DNA of 64,000 nucleotides from Erysipelothrix anatis (GCF_009828745.1 NZ_WTSX01000002.1:1-64000), one strand, 5' to 3'; positions 46,059-55,117 are shown, counted from the first letter of the stretch. Made by a program: numbers and translations. Notes: generated from the sequence alone by a model not told the origin.

Positions 46059-46610
46059 CTATTGTAAAAACTTTGTAAAATTATTTCTTTTGTAGATGTA
46101 ATAGAATCCGTATAGCACTACAGTGATTATAGCTCCCGCTCCAAAGATCACAATACTGTTGAAAACCATGCCCAGAAAGGCAAATACGAAGAATGCGACG
46201 AATCCAAATGCTACTTCATTTTCGGTGCCTTTTTTCTTAACACCTTTGATGTTAATGTATGATCCTTCAACTAAGGACCACCCCAAAATTATGCCAGTCA
46301 TAAAGAATGTACTTGTAGCACTATTCCCTACTAAGGATAGTATCGATAACACGAATAAGGCTTCCACTAGTGCAATCCCCACCGTAACCACGGTCCGATC
46401 ACGTGGTGTTATTGGGAGTGCAAAATATGATAATTGCCCTTCTTTTTTAAACAAACGTGTTGTTAGCCCAGAGAATGCAATATAAAATGGAAAATAACTT
46501 GAATCATTGTTACCACTTATTGTACGAAGAAAGATAAATATTGAAAGGATAATACGAACGATAATTGTTCCCCATCGTTCTCTTAATTGAATACTGAGTT
46601 CGCCTGCCAT
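46059..46610 (-). CDS. Membrane protein, probable ABC-2 permease subunit (GntR operon gene 2)
   Basis: A 183-residue protein with five or six hydrophobic helices and the coupling-type segment EGQLSYFALPITPRDRTVV after the second. It is close in layout to the following 204-residue protein. It lies two bases after gntR with its own site (ATAGGAGAATAGAT). It is part of the ten-gene operon; it is inferred to be a permease half from position and motif only. Confidence 0.72.
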   Translation of the reverse strand: MAGELSIQLRERWGTIIVRIILSIFIFLRTISGNNDSSYFPFYIAFSGLTTRLFKKEGQLSYFALPITPRDRTVVTVGIALVEALFVLSILSLVGNSATSTFFMTGIILGWSLVEGSYINIKGVKKKGTENEVAFGFVAFFVFAFLGMVFNSIVIFGAGAIITVVLYGFYYIYKRNNFTKFLQ

Positions 46611-46612
46611 AT

Positions 46613-46993
46613 CTATTCTCCTATCTCTTCTTCTAAAATCTGCAACATCTCATAAACTTCCTTATAATCTATCGCTGCCGTCTTCGCAAGAATTAATGCT
46701 TCTTCCAGTTTTTGTTGAATTTCTGATAGGTACTTCTCTTGGATAAAATCTTTGTTTTGTTCAGCAACGTAGCTCCCTTTTCCAGGAACTGTTCGAATTA
46801 ATCCTTCACGCTCTAGTTCTTCATAGACTCGCTTTGTCGTAATTACGCTTACTTTCAATTCTTTCGCCAAATGCCGTATCGAGGGCATCAGCGTTCCAGG
46901 CACTAACGATCCATTCGCAATTTGATCACGTATTTGCGTCACAATTTGCTCATATATGGGCCTACTGTCATTATTTTTAATATATATCTGCAT
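46613..46993 (-). CDS. GntR family regulator, YtrA subfamily
   Basis: A 126-residue repressor. The winged helix is complete: PIYEQIVTQIRDQIANGSLVPGTLMPSIRHLAKELKVSVITTKRVYEELEREGLI (positions 13-67), then GKGSYVAEQN. The short helical tail of about 50 residues defines the YtrA type, which usually controls an adjacent ABC operon. It starts the ten-gene operon after AAGGAGGACATC. It probably binds the palindrome that overlaps its own promoter; the inducer is unknown, but cell-wall-active compounds act on relatives. Confidence 0.93.
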   Translation of the reverse strand: MQIYIKNNDSRPIYEQIVTQIRDQIANGSLVPGTLMPSIRHLAKELKVSVITTKRVYEELEREGLIRTVPGKGSYVAEQNKDFIQEKYLSEIQQKLEEALILAKTAAIDYKEVYEMLQILEEEIGE

Positions 46994-47004
46994 GATGTCC
47001 TCCT

Positions 47005-47043
47005 TGTATATACATTATATACACAGTATATATACAGTGTCAA
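47005..47043 (-). promoter_or_regulatory. Promoter and palindromic operator of the GntR-ABC operon
   Basis: Minus strand TTGACA (47038-47043), 18-base spacer and perfect TATAAT (47014-47019). A 32-bp imperfect palindrome with TGTATATA arms covers 47005-47036, that is, the whole spacer and the -10 and about ten bases beyond. This is the expected shape of a YtrA-type operator, so the repressor should block its own operon. Confidence 0.82.
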
Positions 47044-47088
47044 TATGCGTTAGATACAGTTGCCCCAAAATAAGAAAAAATAAAAAAC

Positions 47089-47128
47089 CTCACAACATTG
47101 GAAAAGACCAAATGTTGTGAGGTTTTGA
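47089..47128 (-). terminator. Terminator of pflB-pflA
   Basis: Stem AACCTCACAACATT against AATGTTGTGAGGTT with a loop of about 12 bases, flanked by TTTTTTATTTTTT on the minus strand. It lies between the pflA stop and the divergent-side start region of the GntR operon. Confidence 0.9.
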
Positions 47129-47130
47129 TT

Positions 47131-47877
47131 TTATGAATTACTACGAATTGTCGCTACTTTCTTGATTAAATATTCTTGCAGCTCCATAGCAGTATCTTTG
47201 TTCATTGCAGGTACGCCATCAAGTGGGTACTCTTTATCAATCAATTCATATTTATTTACACCCATTGTATGATATGGCAATAATTCAATTCGTTCAATAT
47301 TATTCAATGGCGCGATGTAATCTGCAAGTTCATCCATGTATTTATATGTATCATGGAAACCTGGAACAATAACAACACGAATCCAAATAGGAACATTGTG
47401 GGCTTGCGCTTTTTCTAGAAATTGTTGGGTTACCCGAAGGGGCGCGCCGGTCATTTCTCGATATTTTTTTTCTTCTAAACCTTTAATATCATAGAGAATT
47501 GTATCGGTAACGCTTAGAATATCATCAAATGTATCTGGTCTTCCAAATCCTGATGTATCTAAACATGTGCTAATACCCTCAGCTTTGCATGCTTTCATGG
47601 CTTCGTATAGAAACTCCGGTTGATTAAGAGGTTCTCCACCACAGAATGTTACGCCCCCTTCTTCTCCATAGTAAGGTTTATAACGTTTGAGTTTATCGAC
47701 TAACTCATCGACTGTGATTGCATCTTTTGGATCTGTTTTCCACATGTCTGGATTGTGGCAGAACAGACAGCGAAGGGGACAGCCAGATAAGAACGCTATC
47801 GTTCTTATTCCAGGGCCATCCACCATCCCCATAGTTTCAAATTTACGAATGTAGCCTGTACGACTAGATTGTTTCAT
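47131..47877 (-). CDS. pflA: Pyruvate formate-lyase activating enzyme
   Basis: A 248-residue radical SAM enzyme that installs the glycyl radical on PflB. The CxxxCxxC cluster is in [15 protein letters not shown], and [16 protein letters not shown] binds SAM. An ATG at 47877 ([17 protein letters not shown]) overlaps the pflB stop and matches family N-termini; a GTG at 47901 inside pflB is possible but has no ribosome site. Translation is therefore likely coupled to pflB. Confidence 0.95.
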   Translation of the reverse strand: MKQSSRTGYIRKFETMGMVDGPGIRTIAFLSGCPLRCLFCHNPDMWKTDPKDAITVDELVDKLKRYKPYYGEEGGVTFCGGEPLNQPEFLYEAMKACKAEGISTCLDTSGFGRPDTFDDILSVTDTILYDIKGLEEKKYREMTGAPLRVTQQFLEKAQAHNVPIWIRVVIVPGFHDTYKYMDELADYIAPLNNIERIELLPYHTMGVNKYELIDKEYPLDGVPAMNKDTAMELQEYLIKKVATIRSNS

Positions 47878-50089
47878 GGAAGGTACGGCTGATAACTTCA
47901 CGTTGTTGTTCTGTCGATAGACGGTTGAAGTTTACTGCGTATCCTGAGACACGGATTGTTAATTGTGGGTATTTTTCTGGATTTTGCATTGCATCTTCCA
48001 ATAACTCACGGTTCAAGACGTTTACATTTAAGTGGTGTGCTTTTTGGTTAAAGTATCCATTCATTACACCAACAAGGTTATTGACACGTTCATCTTCACT
48101 CTTACCTAATACTTGAGGCACGATTGAGAATGTGTTTGAAACACCATCTTCACAAACATCTGCATATGGAATTTTCGCAACTGAGTTCAATGAAGCAAGT
48201 GCTCCTGAGCTATCGCGTCCATGCATTGGGTTTGCACCCGGTGCAAATGGCTCTCCAGCTTGACGTCCGTCAGGTGTTGATCCTGTTTTCTTACCATAAA
48301 CAACGTTTGATGTAATTGTAAGAATTGAAAGTGTGTGTTTTGCATTGCGAATTAACTCATGTTCTTTGAGGTATCCTGAGAAACGCTCAACGAGATCAAC
48401 TGCAATTGCGTCAACTGCATCATCATCATTTCCGTATTTTGGATAATCTCCCTCAACTTCAAAGTCCACTGCAATTCCTTCTTCGTTACGAATTGGTTTG
48501 ACACTTGCATATTTGATTGCTGAAAGTGAGTCGACTGCAACAGATAACCCTGCAATTCCAAATGCCATGAGGCGTTCTACGTTTGTATCGTGAAGTGCCA
48601 TTTGACCTTTTTCGTATGCATATTTATCGTGCATATAGTGAATAATATTCATTGTATCAACGTAGACAGCAGCAACTTCTTTTAAGACATCATCGTAAAC
48701 TGCCATAACTTTGTCATAATCTAATATTTCATCATTCATTTCTGGAACATCATCAATTACTTTAATGCCCTTAACTTCATCACGTCCACCGTTCATTGAG
48801 TAGAGTAATGCTTTTGCTAAGTTTGTACGTGCCCCAAAGTATTGCATTTGTTTTCCAATTTCCATTGCTGAAACACAGCATGCAATTCCGTAATCATCGC
48901 CAAAGTTTGGACGCATAATATCATCATTTTCATATTGGATTGCTCCAGTTTCGATAGACATTTTTGCACAGTAACGTTTGAATCCGATTGGTAAGTCTTC
49001 TGACCAAAGCACTGTCATATTTGGCTCAGGTGCTGGTCCTAAGTTTGTTAATGTATGTAAGTAGCGGAATGAGTTTTTAGTTACAAGAGTACGACCATCT
49101 TGTCCCATACCACCAATTGATTCCGTAACCCATGTAGGGTCACCTGCAAATAAGTCATCATATTCTGGTGTACGTAAGTGACGTGCTAAACGTAATTTCA
49201 TAATAAATTGGTCAATGTAAGCTTGTGCTTCCATCTCTGTAATTTCGCCTGCGGCGATATCACGTTCGATATAAATATCTAAGAATGATGAAGTACGGCC
49301 AAGTGACATTGCAGCACCGTTGTTTTCTTTGATTGCTGCAAGGTATGCAAAGTATGTCCATTGAATAGCTTCTTTTGCATTGACTGCAGGTTGGCTAATA
49401 TCGAAACCATATTTTGAAGCCATCGATTTAATTTCTGCTAATGCGCGAATTTGTTCGTTTACTTCTTCACGTAATTGAATGCCTTCAGCATTAATTTTAC
49501 GAATTTTTGCTAAATCTTTTTTCTTCTCAGCGATTAAGAAGTCAATACCATAGAGCGCTACACGACGGTAGTCACCGATGATACGACCACGTCCATATGC
49601 ATCTGGAAGACCTGTAAGTAATCCTGTTGTACGGTATTTACGAATTTCTGGTGTATACGCATCAAACACACCTGCATTATGTGTTTTCGTATAATTATGC
49701 CAGAAATGGCTTGTTTGATCATCAAGTTTGCGGCCATAGATATCTAGGATATTGTCCACCAAACGGATTCCCCCGTAAGGGTTGATAATACGTTTTAAAG
49801 GAGCATCAGTTTGAAGTCCGACAATTTCTTCGTCTTCTTTGATGATGTAACCAGGACCAAAGTTGTCGATTCCTGACATTTCGTTCATTTCGATGTCAAG
49901 TACGCGAACTTTAACCTCTTCTTTTAACAGTTCTAAACTCTTATTCCATAGGCGATCTGTATTATCGCTAATTGGTGCTAAGAATTTGTCATCGCCTTCA
50001 TACGGTGTAACGTTTTGTTGAATGAAGTCTCTAACATTAATTTCCTCTTGCCATGAACCTGGCTTAAATCCGTTCCATGCTTTTGTCAT
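47864..50089 (-). CDS. pflB: Formate acetyltransferase (pyruvate formate-lyase)
   Basis: A 741-residue glycyl radical enzyme that splits pyruvate with CoA into acetyl-CoA and formate under anaerobic conditions. The catalytic cysteine pair is in [12 protein letters not shown], and the glycyl radical site is RVSGYAVNF with Gly716. With the formate/nitrite channel elsewhere in the window it points to mixed-acid fermentation. The start follows AAAGGAGATGTTACT. A 300-base region with a divergent regulator lies upstream. Confidence 0.98.
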   Translation of the reverse strand: MTKAWNGFKPGSWQEEINVRDFIQQNVTPYEGDDKFLAPISDNTDRLWNKSLELLKEEVKVRVLDIEMNEMSGIDNFGPGYIIKEDEEIVGLQTDAPLKRIINPYGGIRLVDNILDIYGRKLDDQTSHFWHNYTKTHNAGVFDAYTPEIRKYRTTGLLTGLPDAYGRGRIIGDYRRVALYGIDFLIAEKKKDLAKIRKINAEGIQLREEVNEQIRALAEIKSMASKYGFDISQPAVNAKEAIQWTYFAYLAAIKENNGAAMSLGRTSSFLDIYIERDIAAGEITEMEAQAYIDQFIMKLRLARHLRTPEYDDLFAGDPTWVTESIGGMGQDGRTLVTKNSFRYLHTLTNLGPAPEPNMTVLWSEDLPIGFKRYCAKMSIETGAIQYENDDIMRPNFGDDYGIACCVSAMEIGKQMQYFGARTNLAKALLYSMNGGRDEVKGIKVIDDVPEMNDEILDYDKVMAVYDDVLKEVAAVYVDTMNIIHYMHDKYAYEKGQMALHDTNVERLMAFGIAGLSVAVDSLSAIKYASVKPIRNEEGIAVDFEVEGDYPKYGNDDDAVDAIAVDLVERFSGYLKEHELIRNAKHTLSILTITSNVVYGKKTGSTPDGRQAGEPFAPGANPMHGRDSSGALASLNSVAKIPYADVCEDGVSNTFSIVPQVLGKSEDERVNNLVGVMNGYFNQKAHHLNVNVLNRELLEDAMQNPEKYPQLTIRVSGYAVNFNRLSTEQQREVISRTFHETI

Positions 50090-50408
50090 AGTAACATCTC
50101 CTTTGTTTCTACCCCTATCTTACCAAAGGAATAATGGGTTTTCCGTGTGTTGATGATTATTTTTTATCATTTCCGTTATTTTGATAATCAGACATCAAAT
50201 CTTTGTTTGATTTACACGCATTTGATAATAAAGTTTATATTTTCACAATGTTTGTTCGGAAAGCTGATGATACCGCTTCACAACTGGATATTATCGCCTA
50301 TATGCAATCCACTTGTATATCTAAATCACAAACTTTGGCTTATTGAGTTGTGTTGTCACAGATAGCGTTTTCTTATATAATAAGAGCACATGAATGGAGG
50401 TAGTGTCG
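50090..50408. other. Intergenic region between pflB and the YheO-type regulator
   Basis: About 319 bases without a convincing gene, between divergent starts. It is very A/T-rich on the pflB side, with several TGATAAT-like repeats and ATCAAA/TTTGAT inverted pairs near 50195-50212. A single TTGTGAAAATAT near 50245 resembles half of a Rex redox-repressor site, but the second half is missing. A clear pflB promoter could not be picked out. Confidence 0.6.
50353..50381 (+). promoter_or_regulatory. Promoter of the YheO-type regulator
   Basis: Plus strand TTGTCA (50353-50358), 17-base spacer, perfect TATAAT (50376-50381), about 28 bases before the start codon. Confidence 0.8.
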
Positions 50409-51086
50409 ATGTCTGTTGACGCCCGAAAATATTTAGAAACTTTTATTCCAATGATCGATTTTTTAGCTGAATTGTTAGGAAAAAATTCAGAAATCGTATT
50501 GCACGATCTTACCAATCTTGATTCTTCAGTTGTTGCAATCCGCAACAATTACATTACGAAACGCGAAATTGGTGCCCCAGCAACAGATTATGTGTTGCGC
50601 GCTCTGAAAGCAGGTATTAATGAGACCGTCGATTACACGATCCACTATCGTGAAGTCAGCAACCGTGAACACAAGCAATTACGTTCTGCATCGTATTACT
50701 TACGTAAAGATGGTGAGCTATTCGGAATGATTTGTGTTAACACCGATGAAGCAGTATTCAAGCAATTGAATCAAAGTATGGACGCTATTGAGTTATTACT
50801 TCGTACGTATAAACAACACCAACCTGAAGAACAATCCGCAATCCCCGAATCATTCTCTCGATCAATTGAAGAGATGGCCGAGAATACAGTCCTTGAGCTA
50901 TCAGTAGCGAAAGGCATTCCCGTTGATAAGTTTAAACAAGATGATAAATTTGAAACCATCGAAGTTCTTTACGATAGTGGCTTCTTCTTGCTAAAAGGTG
51001 CCGTTCCTGAAATTGCACGCATTCTTAAAATATCTGAACCCACAGTCTACCGTTACCTACAAAACGTTAAGGCTAAAGATCAATAA
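50409..51086 (+). CDS. YheO-like PAS domain transcriptional regulator
   Basis: A 225-residue protein. The N-terminal YheO-type PAS domain reads YLETFIPMIDFLAELLGKNSEIVLHDL...SVVAIRNNYITKREIGAP (residues about 6-52). The C-terminal HTH ends GAVPEIARILKISEPTVYRYL, like DauR-type regulators. The start follows GGAGGTAGTGTCG. Its ligand is unknown. Divergence from pflB makes control of fermentation genes plausible but unproven. It is closed by a terminator and stands alone. Confidence 0.88.
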   Translation: MSVDARKYLETFIPMIDFLAELLGKNSEIVLHDLTNLDSSVVAIRNNYITKREIGAPATDYVLRALKAGINETVDYTIHYREVSNREHKQLRSASYYLRKDGELFGMICVNTDEAVFKQLNQSMDAIELLLRTYKQHQPEEQSAIPESFSRSIEEMAENTVLELSVAKGIPVDKFKQDDKFETIEVLYDSGFFLLKGAVPEIARILKISEPTVYRYLQNVKAKDQ

Positions 51087-51090
51087 GCAT

Positions 51091-51116
51091 AAAGGCACTC
51101 GTCGAGTGCCTTTTTA
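51091..51116. terminator. Terminator between the YheO-type regulator and the second ABC cluster
   Basis: GC-rich stem AAAGGCACTC/GAGTGCCTTT with a three-base loop, followed by a T run on the plus strand. Its A-rich left side gives T residues on the minus strand as well, so it can end both convergent transcripts. Confidence 0.9.
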
Positions 51117-51117
51117 T

Positions 51118-51612
51118 TTATCCAATCATTACGATTACAATCCGAAAAATGTACATAATGAATGTAAAAACCATCACGATTACACTTATCGAGTTGCCCA
51201 TATATTTGCGCATCCGCATTAAAAGCATGATCGTTGCATAATATACACAGTGCATCAGAACGGTTCTCACTAGCATTAATGTCGTCATCATCAACTCATT
51301 CAAAACTAGTTGAAGAAAGACTAAACTTACCAGAGTTTTTATACTCCTTCGAAAAATCAGTGCTAAATACTCATCTTCATTTAATCTGATTTTTAACGGA
51401 ATTTCCATCTGAATATACTGATATACCGTATCTGCATAACATAACCCTACAAACAGAATTGTACAAATGATGACAAATGTGTCGATTGGCAGCTCCGACA
51501 TACCAAAGTGAAGCATCTGGAATTGTCTAGTAATCTCTGGTGAGAATAATGTATAGAGGCTTGTTAAAAGAACTAGTAAATATGATTTATACTTACCAAA
51601 CTTATATCTCAC
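51118..51612 (-). CDS. Membrane protein, probable permease subunit of the second ABC cluster
   Basis: A 164-residue protein with four hydrophobic segments. Starts with GTG after GGAGAAATTC, overlapping the ATPase gene by 11 bases. A central segment IPLKIRLNEDEYLALIFRRS aligns in style with IRIGKDALDKAL and IRIGWENLYRRS of the two other membrane proteins in this cluster, so it is probably a third paralogous half-permease. No database family could be named by eye. Confidence 0.7.
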   Translation of the reverse strand: MRYKFGKYKSYLLVLLTSLYTLFSPEITRQFQMLHFGMSELPIDTFVIICTILFVGLCYADTVYQYIQMEIPLKIRLNEDEYLALIFRRSIKTLVSLVFLQLVLNELMMTTLMLVRTVLMHCVYYATIMLLMRMRKYMGNSISVIVMVFTFIMYIFRIVIVMIG

Positions 51613-52210
51613 GAATTTCTCCGTACTCTAATTCATAAACAGCGTCAAAATCAATACTCGATACACCATCGTGTGCACAGATAATACATGTCTTTTTCGC
51701 ATCTCTCAGTGACTCAATGATCTCATTAAACGCAGCGACGCTTTTTCTATCTAAACCCCGTGTAGGCTCATCCAGAAGAATCAAATCTTGATTCTCCATA
51801 ATTGCTTGAATAATCCCGAGTTTTTGACGCATTCCCAAACTATAGCTCTTAACCGGTTTCTTGCTTGTTATTTCAAGGTCGAATTGTTGCATAAGATTCC
51901 GGGTTTTTTCCCAATCAAAAGTTCCTGTTAACTCCGCCAAAAACTGTAAATTGAATAGAGCTGTTTCATGTTCAATGAACATTGGATTTTCGATTAAACC
52001 ACCAATTTTTTGAGAGGTTTCTACATAAATACTGCCTGAATCAGGATCGATGAGTTTAGCAATTAATTTCAAAAGTGTCGATTTCCCAGAACCGTTACCA
52101 CCTCTTATATGAACTAATGCCCCTTTCTTTATTTCTAAATTTAACCCATCCAACACCATCGTTCCCTTAAACGACTTTCTCAAAGATTTAACTGATACGC
52201 TTTTTCTCAT
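51602..52210 (-). CDS. ABC transporter ATP-binding protein (short BcrA/lantibiotic-type)
   Basis: A 202-residue minimal ABC ATPase: Walker A HIRGGNGSGKSTLLK, signature YSLGMRQKLGIIQA, Walker B DLILLDEPTRGLD and the H-loop in TCIICAHDG. It lacks the C-terminal regulatory region of longer homologues. It serves the membrane proteins around it, probably for export or self-protection against a membrane- or wall-active compound; the substrate is unknown. The start has AGGAAATTCA before ATG. Confidence 0.92.
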   Translation of the reverse strand: MRKSVSVKSLRKSFKGTMVLDGLNLEIKKGALVHIRGGNGSGKSTLLKLIAKLIDPDSGSIYVETSQKIGGLIENPMFIEHETALFNLQFLAELTGTFDWEKTRNLMQQFDLEITSKKPVKSYSLGMRQKLGIIQAIMENQDLILLDEPTRGLDRKSVAAFNEIIESLRDAKKTCIICAHDGVSSIDFDAVYELEYGEIREI

Positions 52211-52223
52211 TGAATTTCCTTTC

Positions 52224-52790
52224 TTATGTCAAGGTGATACCGGACAAAAACTCAACAACTTTTACATTAATATTCGAATAATGAAGCATTAGACTCATCA
52301 CGATAGGAAGTGCGAGTACTATTCCCGAGGCAATCCCTTTGAAAAATATAGACACGTTAATGACGAGGCACCATAAAAACATACATATCGCAATCCACCC
52401 TACGAATATTAGCACAAGCTTTTTCTCATAAATCCCACCCCAACCAATTATGATGAGGGGACCAAATCCAACGATGCAATACATCATCGTATCAAAAACT
52501 GCTTGTACCCATAGCGCTTTATCCAAAGCATCTTTCCCTATTCGAATTTGAATAGAATCTCGCATTCGTTTAATCAACCGCGCATTGTGGATTAGGTAAG
52601 TGAAAAAAGATGTTGTCACTAACATAGGAATAATATTAGCACTCATAATAAAGCTTTCCACCTTTAGTTTTTCTTCTGCTTTCGGAATTGTACTAATGTG
52701 AGGGTAGAGGACGTACATCGAATAACACACTGCAAACACGTAGCAAACAAGGTATCGTGATTTTTTTACTTTGATCCATGATTTACCCAT
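52224..52790 (-). CDS. Membrane protein, probable permease subunit of the second ABC cluster
   Basis: A 188-residue protein with five or six hydrophobic segments. The cytoplasmic segment between helices 2 and 3 reads DSIQIRIGKDALDKALWVQ, which is similar to the corresponding SSMAIRIGWENLYRRS of the upstream protein. The start overlaps the end of the out-of-frame tail of the upstream gene and has GGAGAAGGCTCT before ATG. The ribosome site therefore lies inside the tail coding sequence, supporting that the tail is real coding DNA. Confidence 0.75.
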   Translation of the reverse strand: MGKSWIKVKKSRYLVCYVFAVCYSMYVLYPHISTIPKAEEKLKVESFIMSANIIPMLVTTSFFTYLIHNARLIKRMRDSIQIRIGKDALDKALWVQAVFDTMMYCIVGFGPLIIIGWGGIYEKKLVLIFVGWIAICMFLWCLVINVSIFFKGIASGIVLALPIVMSLMLHYSNINVKVVEFLSGITLT

Positions 52791-52938
52791 AGAGCCTTCT
52801 CCGTTTCAATGTAAACCGATAGAGAATGTACGACACAAGAACGTAGAGTACTGAGGCTGATATGAAACTTTGAAGTACATAGCCATAGTGTGTCCCAGGT
52901 GATAGGATTGAAGATGGCATAACGATTGATAATATCGC
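52783..52938 (-). pseudogene. Out-of-frame C-terminal tail of the split permease
   Basis: About 50 codons in the -1 frame relative to the upstream gene. The reading passes KPVRAILSIVM, then SSILSPGTHYGYVLQSF, a hydrophobic helix ASVLYVLVSYILYRF, and a basic end FTLKRRRLYG before TAA. A helix followed by a basic tail is the usual ending of an ABC-2 permease. It has no start site of its own and overlaps the next gene by eight bases, just as intact genes in this cluster do. It belongs to the gene at 52941-53591. Confidence 0.7.
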
Positions 52939-52940
52939 TC

Positions 52941-53591
52941 TCACCGGTTTTTTTCAGCAATTGTTGGGATTAGCGTAACCAAGGATGTAAAAGCAGCAAT
53001 GTATATAAACACACTCAAGAATTTGTGGATTATTGGTATAAGAATATAGATATACGCATTGCGAATGTAATCTGCCATCAGAAATACGAATACAACATAA
53101 ATCCCAGTTCCCACCGACGCAAGTATCCAATGTGCAAAAACAATACCAGTATTTGCATGATTAATTAATTCTGACATCGTCCATAGCGATTCAATCTGAA
53201 ACGGTTCTAAAGTAAATGGATTCCAACAATGCACTGCAACGATGTTTAGACATTCAGTTAGAAAACGAATGATACACGCACTTAAAAATATCTTTACGAT
53301 ACTACGCCGATACAGATTTTCCCACCCAATTCGGATTGCCATACTCGATACTGCTTGAGAATGAAATATTCCGTAGATAGGATACAAAGCAATACCAATC
53401 GTGACCCACATTATCAATGGGTACAAATCAGTTGTTGCGCTTTCTTGTAGAACAACATATTGAAATGGACCATTTCCCGGGTGTGGACTCAGTGAAGACG
53501 TCCAAAAACTTACGTTGAAACTAAGCACATTTACAAGAATTACGATACATCCAATCTTAATTAGTTTGAGTCTCATTGGTTTGAACCTCAT
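52941..53591 (-). CDS. ABC-2-like permease, split by a -1 frame shift at an A7 tract
   Basis: A 216-residue product as read in the zero frame, with about five membrane helices and the coupling segment SSMAIRIGWENLYRRSIVK. It stops shortly after AEKNR, where the minus strand has seven A residues (52948-52954) forming A AAA AAC in the zero frame. This is the canonical -1 slippery heptamer. A shift to the -1 frame adds about 52 residues with a last helix and ends at 52783. Either programmed frameshifting, slippage or a single-base deletion can explain this. The start follows TAGGAGGTAAA. Confidence 0.75.
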   Translation of the reverse strand: MRFKPMRLKLIKIGCIVILVNVLSFNVSFWTSSLSPHPGNGPFQYVVLQESATTDLYPLIMWVTIGIALYPIYGIFHSQAVSSMAIRIGWENLYRRSIVKIFLSACIIRFLTECLNIVAVHCWNPFTLEPFQIESLWTMSELINHANTGIVFAHWILASVGTGIYVVFVFLMADYIRNAYIYILIPIIHKFLSVFIYIAAFTSLVTLIPTIAEKNR

Positions 53592-53714
53592 TTTACCTCC
53601 TAGTCGAATTATGACATCACCATCCTTACATAGTTTTTTGTAGTCTTCAATTAACTATGCATTAGTGGTCGTATAATACGCCTTATCGGTATCGTTACCT
53701 CCATTCAAACATAA

Positions 53715-53748
53715 AAAAACCTACATCCATCATTGAATGTAGGTTTTT
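53715..53748 (-). terminator. Terminator of murA
   Basis: A 12-bp stem AAAAACCTACAT/ATGTAGGTTTTT with a ten-base loop. It has a T run on both strands and lies ten bases after the murA stop. Confidence 0.88.
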
Positions 53749-53757
53749 AAATTAGTT

Positions 53758-55020
53758 TTAGATTGTTTCACGCCAGAATTTAGCGCCCAATGCTTTGAGT
53801 TTACTATCAATTTCATCGTAACCACGATCAATGTGATAAATATCATGAATTTCAGTAATACCATCTGCCATAAGACCAGCAATTACCAATGATGCTCCAG
53901 CACGTAAGTCAGTTGCCGTTACTTTGTTACCAAATAACGGTGTAACACCTGTAATGGTTGCTTGCGCAGTCCCTACGCTAATTGTAGCGCCCATTCGTTG
54001 GAGTTCTGCCGTATGTTTGAAACGTTCCGCATAGATTGTTTCCTTAACAGTTGAAGCTCCTTCCGCACGCGTCAGAAGCGTAGTCATCGGTTGTTGAAGA
54101 TCTGTAGCAAATCCTGGATAGGTTTGAGTCGTAAAGTCAACAGCCTTCAAATCTTCTGATTTCAAGATGCGAATCGAATCAACACCAATTTCCATATTGA
54201 CGCCCATTTCAATTAATTTAGACGTCAACGCTTCGACATGTAATGGAATAATGTTTTCAATGGTCACATCATCAGCCATTGCAGCTGCCATAATAATGTA
54301 GGTCCCTGCTTCAATACGATCAGGAATAATATCATGCGGTTTTCCGTTTAATGATGTAACCCCTTCAATGGTGATTTCATTAGTACCTGCTCCACGAATG
54401 TTCGCACCCATTTTAGTTAAGAAGTTAGCGAGATCAATAATTTCAGGTTCTTTCGCAGCATTTTCAATCACAGTACGACCTTCCGCTAATACAGCCGCAA
54501 GCATGATGTTAATTGTCGCTCCCACTGATGCAAAATCAAGATAGATTTTTGCTCCAACAAGATGATCTGCTTTAATAGTGTAGTATCCTTGAGAGTAATC
54601 AACCGTTGCTCCCAAAGCCTCAAATCCTTTTAAATGTAAGTCAAATGGACGAGGCCCTAAATAGCATCCCCCTGGCATAATCATACGCACTGACTTAAAC
54701 TTACCAAGCAATGCCCCCATAAAGTAATACGATGCACGTAAACGTGTGACTGCATCAATGTCTAAGTCGACATTTTTCATATTTGAAGTGTTAATTTTAT
54801 AATGGCCAGACTCCGGAGATTCAACTGATACTCCCAATGATTCAAGAATTTCAGTCAATGATTCAACATCTGAAATGTTTGGAACCCCATAGATATTGAC
54901 ATCACTGTTATCCGCTAAGATTGCTGCAGGTATTAAAGCTACTGTTGCATTCTTTGCCCCACCAATTGTTACTTTTCCGTTTAGACGTTTTCCACCTTCG
55001 ATTTTAATAATTTCTACCAT
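53758..55020 (-). CDS. murA: UDP-N-acetylglucosamine 1-carboxyvinyltransferase
   Basis: A 420-residue enzyme for the first committed step of peptidoglycan synthesis. The fosfomycin-target cysteine is present at about 119 in [33 protein letters not shown] and [15 protein letters not shown] are conserved. The start at 55020 is chosen because AAGGAGTTGTACAA precedes it and length matches MurA; upstream in-frame codons are unsupported. Firmicutes often have two copies; its place after fba resembles the MurZ/MurAB copy of Bacillus. Confidence 0.97.
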   Translation of the reverse strand: MVEIIKIEGGKRLNGKVTIGGAKNATVALIPAAILADNSDVNIYGVPNISDVESLTEILESLGVSVESPESGHYKINTSNMKNVDLDIDAVTRLRASYYFMGALLGKFKSVRMIMPGGCYLGPRPFDLHLKGFEALGATVDYSQGYYTIKADHLVGAKIYLDFASVGATINIMLAAVLAEGRTVIENAAKEPEIIDLANFLTKMGANIRGAGTNEITIEGVTSLNGKPHDIIPDRIEAGTYIIMAAAMADDVTIENIIPLHVEALTSKLIEMGVNMEIGVDSIRILKSEDLKAVDFTTQTYPGFATDLQQPMTTLLTRAEGASTVKETIYAERFKHTAELQRMGATISVGTAQATITGVTPLFGNKVTATDLRAGASLVIAGLMADGITEIHDIYHIDRGYDEIDSKLKALGAKFWRETI

Positions 55021-55094
55021 TTGTACAACTCCTTTAGTCATAGTAATTATACCCCAAATGGTCAAACAATTATAGTCAAAGCACCGCATATAAA

Positions 55095-55117
55095 AAGAGT
55101 CTTTTGTGAAGACCCTT
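55095..55117 (-). terminator. Terminator of the formate/nitrite channel gene
   Basis: A 9-bp stem with one G-U pair, AAGAGTCTT against AAGACCCTT, followed by TTTTTATA on the minus strand and overlapping the stop codon. Confidence 0.7.

Noticed and set aside
47878-47901. Earlier GTG start for pflA
   Set aside because: It lies inside pflB without a ribosome site and adds eight residues not seen in the family; the ATG overlapping the pflB stop is better.
50236-50256. Rex redox-repressor site upstream of pflB
   Set aside because: Only one half (TTGTGAAA) is present; the symmetrical half TTTCACAA is missing, so it is not listed as an operator.
52766-52960. 64-residue open frame between the split permease and the next permease
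   Set aside because: It begins with TTG inside the A-tract in the third frame, is not hydrophobic in a regular way, and the -1 frame gives a much better permease ending.
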